Source: JBJHBY01 sp050485745 | GTDB lineage: Bacteria > Pseudomonadota > Gammaproteobacteria > Pseudomonadales > CAMLJR01 | NCBI GenBank assembly: GCA_050485745.1 | Contig: JBJHBY010000110.1 | Coordinates: forward strand, 1 to 11,095 | Direction: 5' to 3' | DNA: 11,095 nt | Part shown: positions 1 to 4,278 of the stretch, piece by piece | Layout: each line of letters starts with the position of its first letter | How positions within the stretch are numbered: the first letter of the stretch is position 1 | Translations under genes and position numbers: made by a program | Notes under the pieces: model-generated | Seen by the model: only the letters and a program-made list of their open reading frames with translations | The model's database searches: none | Told to the model about the DNA's origin: nothing

Positions 1-15
1 GCACTGCGCCGGGTT

Positions 16-759
16 TCAGGCGAGGCGCCGCACCAGTGCCGCCAGAATGGCGTGGACCTGCCCCATGCCCTGGGCGAGCACGCGGTTGATTTCGTCCATG
101 GTGATTTCCGCATCGGTCAGTCCGGCTGCCGGGTTCACCACCAGGCACAAGCAGGCATACTCCAGCCCCAACTCCCGGGCCAGCGCCGCCTCCGGCATAC
201 CGGTCATGCCCACCAGGTCACTGCCATCCCGGGCCATGCGCCGGATTTCGGCCACACTCTCCAGGCGCGGCCCCTGGGTAGCGCCGTAAACGCCACCATC
301 CGTTGCGGCCACACCGGACTGTGCAGCGGCAGCCAGAAGCTCAGTGCGCAGCCGGGGACTGTATGGCCAGGAAAAATCGACGTGCTCCAGACGCGCATCG
401 TTCCCGTCGTAGTAGGTGTGCTCCCGCCCCCAGGTGTAATCAATGATCTGGTCGGGCACCACGATGGCGCCCGCCGGCATCGCCGGATTGATCCCTCCCA
501 CCGCATTGACCGCAATGATGCGCCGGATACCCGCATCATGCAGGGCCCACAGGTTGGCGCGATAGTTGATGCAATGCGGTGGAATGTGGTGCGGCTGTCC
601 GTGGCGGGCCATGAACACCACCTCACTCCCCTGCCACCGCATTCGTTGCAGCTTGCCGGAGCAGGCACCAAAGGGAGTGTCCGGTACCGCCTCGGACAGC
701 AATTGCGCCTCTCCCAACCGGTTCAGGCCGGTACCGCCCACAATGGCCAGATCGCTCAC
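16..759 (-). CDS. S-methyl-5'-thioinosine phosphorylase (MTAP/PNP family)
   Basis: This 247-aa protein belongs to the trimeric purine phosphorylase family that cleaves methylthio-nucleosides with phosphate, giving a free base and 5-methylthioribose-1-phosphate in methylthioadenosine salvage. Visible family motifs are GGTG (residues 8-11), RHG followed by HHIPPH (52-62), NAVGGIN (85-91), TQGPRLES (161-168) and VGMTGMPEAALARE (183-196). Where methylthioadenosine phosphorylases carry an Asp-rich TDYD-type segment, this protein has VVNPAAG (207-213). An Asn there is typical of 6-oxopurine enzymes, so methylthioinosine is the likelier substrate (as known for P. aeruginosa PA3004). I chose the GTG at 757-759 because GGAG lies about 8 nt upstream and homology begins there; the open frame runs further upstream to 924 without family similarity. 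The start overlaps the stop of the upstream 74-aa gene (GTGA), implying translational coupling. Family assignment is firm; substrate preference is inferred. Confidence 0.9.
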   Translation of the reverse strand: MSDLAIVGGTGLNRLGEAQLLSEAVPDTPFGACSGKLQRMRWQGSEVVFMARHGQPHHIPPHCINYRANLWALHDAGIRRIIAVNAVGGINPAMPAGAIVVPDQIIDYTWGREHTYYDGNDARLEHVDFSWPYSPRLRTELLAAAAQSGVAATDGGVYGATQGPRLESVAEIRRMARDGSDLVGMTGMPEAALARELGLEYACLCLVVNPAAGLTDAEITMDEINRVLAQGMGQVHAILAALVRRLA

Positions 760-980
760 TGGGAATCTCCGCTTGATGACGCCCCCGCCTGGACCATGAC
801 CGGGTCCAGCTTCAGGGTCGAAGTCGGACAGGCGACGTCCGCACCATGGTGATGAATGATGTCCAGGGTCTTCAACAGCACGCCGGAGAAGTTGGCCACC
901 AGTGTGAGCTGGAAGACCTCCCACAGCCAGGGATACTCCTCCGGCTGCAGGCGCTGGTAGAGCTGTTGCAGGAATTCCAT
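756..980 (-). CDS. Small hypothetical protein (74 aa) coupled to the phosphorylase gene
   Basis: I do not recognise this protein. It is 74 aa long. Residues 1-45 are rich in Leu, Gln, Glu and aromatic residues and look mostly helical, with a Trp pair in YPWLW (16-20), an aliphatic stretch (25-39) and a HHH run (43-45). The C-terminal 30 residues are low in structure-forming content and end in Ser/Gly. There is no signal peptide. The start ATG (978-980) has GGGAGG just upstream, though the spacing of about 3-4 nt is short. The TGA stop at 756-758 overlaps the GTG start of the phosphorylase gene, which is the main evidence that it is real and cotranscribed. The same frame is open further upstream to 1163 but without a good start. 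It could be a regulatory leader peptide or a protein partner; no function can be given. Confidence 0.6.
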   Translation of the reverse strand: MEFLQQLYQRLQPEEYPWLWEVFQLTLVANFSGVLLKTLDIIHHHGADVACPTSTLKLDPVMVQAGASSSGDSQ

Positions 981-1175
981 GTGCCTCCCGTGATGCGGAC
1001 TGATGGCGCTTAGACCGATATCAGCGATGCTCGCCCGCCAATCCGGCGTCGCAGCTATATGGATGGCCCCGAAGGGTCTTGGGCTGCGCCCAGGTAACTG
1101 TATTTTAAAGACTTGTGCCAGCCGGCGCGATGCCCGGGCAGAAACCGGCCGAAAACAGCACACCCGGGACCGCCG

Positions 1176-1203
1176 TTGACCCGGGGCTGGCCGGTGTTAA
1201 GGT
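1176..1203 (+). promoter_or_regulatory. Possible sigma-70 promoter for the DUF6763-like gene
   Basis: TTGACC at 1176-1181 matches the -35 consensus at five of six positions and is followed after 16 bp by TAAGGT at 1198-1203, a poor -10. Transcription from here would give a leader of about 27 nt that includes GGAGGAG at 1223-1229. The weak -10 keeps confidence low. Confidence 0.3.
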
Positions 1204-1236
1204 AGGGGCAGGTTTCCCGGGTGGAGGAGCAGCGAC

Positions 1237-1563
1237 ATGGCGCGGTACCGACCCGAAATCGGTCAATGGTACAAGGAACTGCCCACCGGCATGGTGTTCG
1301 AGGTGGTGGCCCTGGACGATCAGGGGGGCACCATCGAAGTGCAATGTCTGGAGGGGGAGCTCTGCGAATATGACACCGACAGCTGGCGTGAACTGGACCT
1401 CGCTGCGGTGGCGGAACCGGAGGACTGGCGCCACCCCTTCGAGGTGGACGGCGACGACTCCGGCGACCCGGACAGCCCGCTTCATCCCGACGACTGGGAC
1501 AACCCCCTGGATCGCATCGAACCGGACGTCATCAACGGCCTGATCGACGACCCGGATATCTGA
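1237..1563 (+). CDS. DUF6763-like acidic small protein (108 aa)
   Basis: This is a 108-aa cytoplasmic protein of unknown function. The N-terminal half (1-55) looks like a compact beta-rich domain with the sequence PEIGQWY (6-12), then MVFEVVALDDQGGTIEV, the pattern I associate with the DUF6763 family of gammaproteobacteria; this recognition is from memory. The C-terminal half (60-108) is strongly acidic and contains two related segments, PEDWRHPFEVDGDD (61-74) and PDDWDNPLDRIEPD (84-97), spaced 23 residues apart, suggesting an internal duplication. The start is supported by GGAGGAG 7 nt upstream. The gene converges on the LOG-family gene with only 9 bp between the stops, and stands alone on its strand. 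No catalytic residues are evident. Confidence 0.85.
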   Translation: MARYRPEIGQWYKELPTGMVFEVVALDDQGGTIEVQCLEGELCEYDTDSWRELDLAAVAEPEDWRHPFEVDGDDSGDPDSPLHPDDWDNPLDRIEPDVINGLIDDPDI

Positions 1564-1572
1564 CACCCGTCG

Positions 1573-2247
1573 TCAGACTCCGTCGTCACTGAGTGCCTCA
1601 TCGTCACCGGCGACAAAGCGCTCATGGTGACGCAGCACCAGGTCAACCGCCTCCTGGGGATCGTCGGTGACGCGGATCAGGTCAAGATCGCTCGCACTGA
1701 TGCAGCCTTCCGCCAACAGGGTATTCCGCACCCAGTCCAGCAGACCTTGCCAGTAGGCGCTGCCAAACAGGACAATGGGAAACGGCCTGACTTTTTCCGT
1801 CTGCACCAGGGTCAGCGCCTCGAACAGCTCATCCAGGGTGCCAAAGCCGCCGGGGAGGATCACAAAGCCCACCGCGTGCTTGACGAACATGAACTTGCGC
1901 ACGAAGAAATAGCGAAAACTCACGCTGATATCCTGGAAATCGTTACCGTCCTGCTCCTCGGGGAGGGTGATATTCAGCCCCACCGAGGGCGCGGCACCGG
2001 CCCTTGCGCCGCGATTGGCCGCCTCCATGATGCCGGGACCGCCGCCGGTGATCACCGCCAGGCCGCTCTCCGAAAACAGCCGCCCCATCTCCTCGGCCTG
2101 CTGGTACCAGCGGCTGTCGGGACGCAGGCGCGCACTACCGAAGATCGATACGGCCCGCCCCAGCTTGATCAGCTTTTCTGTTCCCGTTACCAGCTCCGAC
2201 TGGATGCGCAGCATCCGCCAGGCCTCGGCCATCTTGCGTTGGTCCAT
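1573..2247 (-). CDS. LOG family / TIGR00730 Rossmann-fold protein
   Basis: This 224-aa protein is a member of the LOG family, whose characterised members cleave the N-glycosidic bond of nucleoside 5'-monophosphates (cytokinin-activating phosphoribohydrolase) and which were long misannotated as lysine decarboxylases. The signature PGGFGTLDE is at residues 132-140, the phosphate-binding GGGPGIMEA at 68-76, FGSAR at 36-40, and the conserved Arg-Lys pair in FVRKFMF at 115-121. I placed the start at ATG 2245-2247 because GAGG lies 5 nt upstream; a GTG two codons earlier (2251-2253) would itself be part of that ribosome binding site. The gene is transcribed divergently from lexA, sharing a 156-bp intergenic region. 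Its role in bacteria is probably nucleotide or purine turnover, but the real substrate cannot be read from sequence. Confidence 0.9.
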   Translation of the reverse strand: MDQRKMAEAWRMLRIQSELVTGTEKLIKLGRAVSIFGSARLRPDSRWYQQAEEMGRLFSESGLAVITGGGPGIMEAANRGARAGAAPSVGLNITLPEEQDGNDFQDISVSFRYFFVRKFMFVKHAVGFVILPGGFGTLDELFEALTLVQTEKVRPFPIVLFGSAYWQGLLDWVRNTLLAEGCISASDLDLIRVTDDPQEAVDLVLRHHERFVAGDDEALSDDGV

Positions 2248-2265
2248 GGGCACCTCGTTGTCAGT

Positions 2266-2295
2266 TTATGAACCCATTGCGTTATGAACCCATTG
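2266..2295. repeat. Tandem 14-bp direct repeat
   Basis: TTATGAACCCATTG occurs at 2266-2279 and again, identically, at 2282-2295, separated by the dinucleotide CG, giving a 16-bp period. It lies 19 bp upstream of the LOG-family start codon and 109 bp upstream of the lexA start, outside both genes. It may be a local duplication or a pair of protein-binding sites on one helix face region; nothing here identifies a binding protein. Confidence 0.9.
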
Positions 2296-2342
2296 TGGCC
2301 GAGGTCCGCCCGGTGCGCCAGCAATCACCTCATAGACAGGGC

Positions 2343-2370
2343 TTGCGCTTCGCCAATGACTGTATATACT
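2343..2370 (+). promoter_or_regulatory. Probable lexA promoter
   Basis: TATACT at 2365-2370 matches the -10 consensus at five of six positions and lies 16 bp downstream of TTGCGC (2343-2348), a weak -35. Transcription would start near 2377, between the two LexA boxes, giving a leader of about 27 nt. The overlap of the -10 with the first LexA box fits autorepression. Confidence 0.5.
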
Positions 2371-2375
2371 GACAG
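2360..2375 (+). promoter_or_regulatory. LexA (SOS) box 1
   Basis: CTGTATATACTGACAG is a perfect CTGT-N8-ACAG operator of the E. coli/gammaproteobacterial type. It overlaps the probable -10 of the lexA promoter, so LexA bound here would block RNA polymerase. Confidence 0.93.
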
Positions 2376-2378
2376 TGA

Positions 2379-2394
2379 CTGTATGAATAAACAG
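2379..2394 (+). promoter_or_regulatory. LexA (SOS) box 2
   Basis: CTGTATGAATAAACAG is a second perfect CTGT-N8-ACAG operator, 3 bp after the first and 10 bp before the lexA start codon. The 19-bp offset between the boxes is close to two helical turns, similar to the double operator of E. coli lexA, which allows strong autoregulation. Confidence 0.92.
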
Positions 2395-2403
2395 AGGCCC
2401 AGC

Positions 2404-3009
2404 ATGAACCTCACATCCAGGCAGGAACAGGTGCTCGCGGTGATCCGCCAGCACATTGAGGACACCGGCTTTCCCCCCACCCGGGCGGATATCGCCCGCG
2501 AACTGGGTTTCCGCTCCGCCAATGCCGCCGAGGAGCATCTGCGCGCCCTCGCCCGCAAGGGGGCCATTGAAATGGTTGCCGGGACGTCCCGCGGCATACG
2601 CCTGCCTGAAGAGCAGCGCGGCTTGCCCGTGATCGGGCGTGTCGCCGCGGGCAACCCGATCCTCGCGGAGGAGAACATCGAGGATTACTGCGAGGTCTCA
2701 CCAGCCCTGTTCCGCCCCCGCGCGGACTATTTCCTGCGGGTGCGAGGGGACAGCATGATCAACGTCGGCATTCTCGATGGCGATCTGCTGGCCGTGCACC
2801 GGGCCAGCGAAGCCCGGAACGGGCAGATCGTGGTCGCCCGCATCGAGGACGAGGTGACCGTGAAGCGCCTGCAGACGACACGAAGCCGCTATCAGCTGCG
2901 CCTGCTGGCGGAAAATCCGGATTACGACCCCATCGAGGTGGACCTGCGCGAACAGGCTTTTGCCATCGAGGGTCTAAGTGTTGGCGTGCTGCGCCGGGAG
3001 GGACAGTAA
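2404..3009 (+). CDS. lexA: SOS transcriptional repressor LexA
   Basis: LexA represses DNA-damage genes and inactivates itself by RecA-stimulated autocleavage. The 201-aa length is almost that of E. coli LexA (202). The N-terminal winged helix-turn-helix covers roughly residues 1-69, with the recognition region around TRADIARELGFRSANAAEEHL (26-46). The cleavage site is Ala82-Gly83 in RVAAGNP. The catalytic dyad is Ser117 in RGDSM and Lys154 in VTVKRL, within the S24 peptidase domain (about 75-198). I chose ATG 2404 because AGAGG precedes it by 6 nt and homology starts at MNLTSRQEQVL; the in-frame ATG at 2383 lies inside the second SOS box. The gene is autoregulated by two LexA boxes upstream, and its TAA overlaps the ATG of the sulA-like gene. 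All key residues are present, so it should be functional. Confidence 0.98.
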   Translation: MNLTSRQEQVLAVIRQHIEDTGFPPTRADIARELGFRSANAAEEHLRALARKGAIEMVAGTSRGIRLPEEQRGLPVIGRVAAGNPILAEENIEDYCEVSPALFRPRADYFLRVRGDSMINVGILDGDLLAVHRASEARNGQIVVARIEDEVTVKRLQTTRSRYQLRLLAENPDYDPIEVDLREQAFAIEGLSVGVLRREGQ

Positions 3010-3434
3010 TGGGTGCCGCAATGCAAATGAATCTGCTGGAGGCAGTGGCTGGCGAAAGCGAGCCCAACCGCATCGCTGAATGGATCCTGCCACGCCGCAG
3101 TGGCGACTGGCTCGCCCGCAGCATGCCCTTGCTCGGAGGTCTCGAAGGGGAACTGGACGGCGAGCAGCCCGGACGCTGGCTGACCTGGGTACGCCCTGGC
3201 CCAGGCCCGTTGCTGGCCGGTGGGATCGGCCGCAATCGCACCCGCGGCTGGCGCCAGGTGCTGGCCGGTGAGCCCGATCGACTGCTGCATTGTGCCGCGC
3301 GGGCACTGGCGGCCGGAACCAGTCACACCGTAGTGGTCATGCTGGAACAGGCCGTGGAGCCGGCAGAGTTACTGCGTCTTGAAGAGGCCGCGCGCGCCGG
3401 AAATTGCTACTGCCTGCTGCTGCGCCTGATCTGA
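3009..3434 (+). CDS. sulA: SulA-like SOS cell division inhibitor
   Basis: SulA-type proteins bind FtsZ and block its polymerisation during the SOS response. This one has 141 aa and no enzyme motifs. It shows a RecA-like SulA fold pattern: RWLTWVRPG (56-64), a central helix region, then SHTVVVML (105-112), RLEEAARAG (123-131) and a final LLLRLI strand, as in pseudomonad SulA as I recall it. E. coli SulA is longer (169 aa) and sequence conservation in the family is low, so an ImuA-like relative is a weaker alternative. ATG 3009-3011 overlaps the lexA stop (TAATG), and GGAGG at 2997-3001, inside lexA, gives 7-nt spacing; ATGs at 3021 and 3027 are alternatives. Placement directly behind lexA under the SOS operators strongly supports the function. 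No clear terminator follows on this strand. Confidence 0.82.
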   Translation: MGAAMQMNLLEAVAGESEPNRIAEWILPRRSGDWLARSMPLLGGLEGELDGEQPGRWLTWVRPGPGPLLAGGIGRNRTRGWRQVLAGEPDRLLHCAARALAAGTSHTVVVMLEQAVEPAELLRLEEAARAGNCYCLLLRLI

Positions 3435-3477
3435 GACGCCAGTCTGAGACCAAAAAGCAAGACGAGACAACACAAGA

Positions 3478-3513
3478 AAAGGAGCCGGCAACAGCCATCA
3501 GTGGAGTTGCCGG
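3478..3513 (-). terminator. Rho-independent terminator ending the topA-side gene cluster
   Basis: CCGGCAAC (3485-3492) pairs perfectly with GTTGCCGG (3506-3513) around a 13-nt loop, and on the minus strand the stem is followed by CTCCTTTTCTTG, a T-rich tail. The stem overlaps the stop codon of the 81-aa gene. On the plus strand the stem is not followed by a T run, so it should not strongly terminate the lexA-sulA transcript. Confidence 0.65.
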
Positions 3514-3743
3514 AATCCGACTCCGTCCTGCTCGAATATCGCCTCGTCGTCATCCTCGATCTCGGCGAAGGCCTCAAGACCCGCCTCGATCATGGCCCTC
3601 GCCACCATCAGCTGCCCCTGTTGCATCCAGGCACGGGACTCTTTCGAAAAGCGGATTTCGACCAATGGCTCACCCACACCGTCAGCCCGACGCAGCACAA
3701 TGTCGCCATTTTCGAGCTCGACGATTTCATACAGGGTCGACAC
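3498..3743 (-). CDS. Conserved small hypothetical protein (81 aa), PA3009-like
   Basis: This 81-aa acidic protein begins with STLYEIVELENGDIVLRRADG, a pattern I recall from short conserved proteins found beside lexA-sulA and topA in pseudomonads (PA3009); no function is known to me. The N-terminal half reads as beta strands with EPLVEIRFS (25-33); residues 38-60 look helical; the end is acidic (EIEDDDEAIFEQDG, 61-74). There is no signal peptide or membrane segment. The start is the GTG at 3741-3743; the ribosome binding site is poor (GGTGA 3 nt upstream) and the in-frame codon just before it is a stop at 3747-3749, so no earlier start is possible. It follows the DUF6586-like gene by 73 bp and ends in a terminator. 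Its persistence in this neighbourhood is the main clue to importance. Confidence 0.8.
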   Translation of the reverse strand: MSTLYEIVELENGDIVLRRADGVGEPLVEIRFSKESRAWMQQGQLMVARAMIEAGLEAFAEIEDDDEAIFEQDGVGFRQLH

Positions 3744-3779
3744 GGGTCACCGCACGGGGTTCTGAAGCGTCATGGCGCC

Positions 3780-3808
3780 ATTCTAACAAGTCCCGGGCGA
3801 GCTTGCAG
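3780..3808 (-). promoter_or_regulatory. Possible promoter for the 81-aa gene
   Basis: On the minus strand CTGCAA (3803-3808) is followed after exactly 17 bp by TAGAAT (3780-3785), five of six matches to the -10 consensus. The -35 matches at only three positions. Transcription would start near 3773, at a short upstream ORF. The gene may therefore have its own promoter besides readthrough from topA. Confidence 0.35.
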
Positions 3809-3816
3809 AGCGGCCC

Positions 3817-4278
3817 CTACCACTCCTGCAGCTGCTCCCGGTGGCGTGCCACCAGCTCTTCCAGGGCATGCAACCACTGACGGCAGTCTCTCTCCACCGC
3901 GACGTCCACCGCAATGACTCCGCTGTGCGCCTGCCCGTGTGGTCGTTCAATGTCGGCGACCGAGACCAGCAGGTCGCCGAGCCAGCCGCTGCTCTCAAGG
4001 TGCTCCAGATGCTCCACTTCGGCCGCATCACGACCCTGGGCACGCAGGGCTGCCCGCAGCTCACCGGCACGGGCCGGCCAGGCAGGACCGCGCAGCAACT
4101 CCGCCAGCTCCTGCAGGTAGCAGGCATAGCCGAGACGCAACTGCAGCAGGGCGGACTCCTCCAGCGCGGCAACCAGGGCAGCTGGCGTCGCGGCATCCGA
4201 CTGATCGAGCAACAGGCGGCAGTGGTACAGGCGCTGATTGACCAGCCCCGCGGGTTTCGGGCCCGCAGCGGTCGTCAT
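3817..4278 (-). CDS. DUF6586-like protein, coupled to topA
   Basis: This 153-aa protein has no known function. It looks almost entirely helical: GLVNQRLYHCRLLLDQ (11-26), AALVAALEESALLQLRLGYACYL (33-55), then acidic and His-containing helices to the C-terminus ending QLQEW. The pattern NQRLYHCRLLL with LLQLRLGYACYLQELAE resembles the DUF6586 family next to topA in pseudomonads (PA3010), recognised from memory. There is no signal peptide. The ATG at 4276-4278 overlaps the topA stop (ATGA), so translation is very likely coupled to topA. The conserved linkage invites a role with topoisomerase I or in DNA metabolism, but that is guilt by association only. Confidence 0.82.
   Translation of the reverse strand: MTTAAGPKPAGLVNQRLYHCRLLLDQSDAATPAALVAALEESALLQLRLGYACYLQELAELLRGPAWPARAGELRAALRAQGRDAAEVEHLEHLESSGWLGDLLVSVADIERPHGQAHSGVIAVDVAVERDCRQWLHALEELVARHREQLQEW

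Noticed and set aside
52..852. A 266-codon open frame on the plus strand
   Set aside because: It is antisense to the methylthioinosine phosphorylase, whose motifs are all intact; its composition is that of a shadow frame.
1078..1094. Inverted repeat TGGGC-TGC-GCCCA followed by a T-rich stretch on the plus strand
   Set aside because: It looks somewhat like a terminator, but no gene on the plus strand ends before it and the T run is interrupted.
1102..1120. TGGCAC on the minus strand, suggesting a sigma-54 -24 element
   Set aside because: The -12 position reads TTTA instead of TTGC, so the essential GC is missing at the right spacing.
3429..3455. Repeat of TCTGAGAC after the sulA-like gene, tested as a terminator
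   Set aside because: Only a 4-bp stem (AGAC/GTCT) can form and it is followed by A residues, not T residues, on the plus strand.
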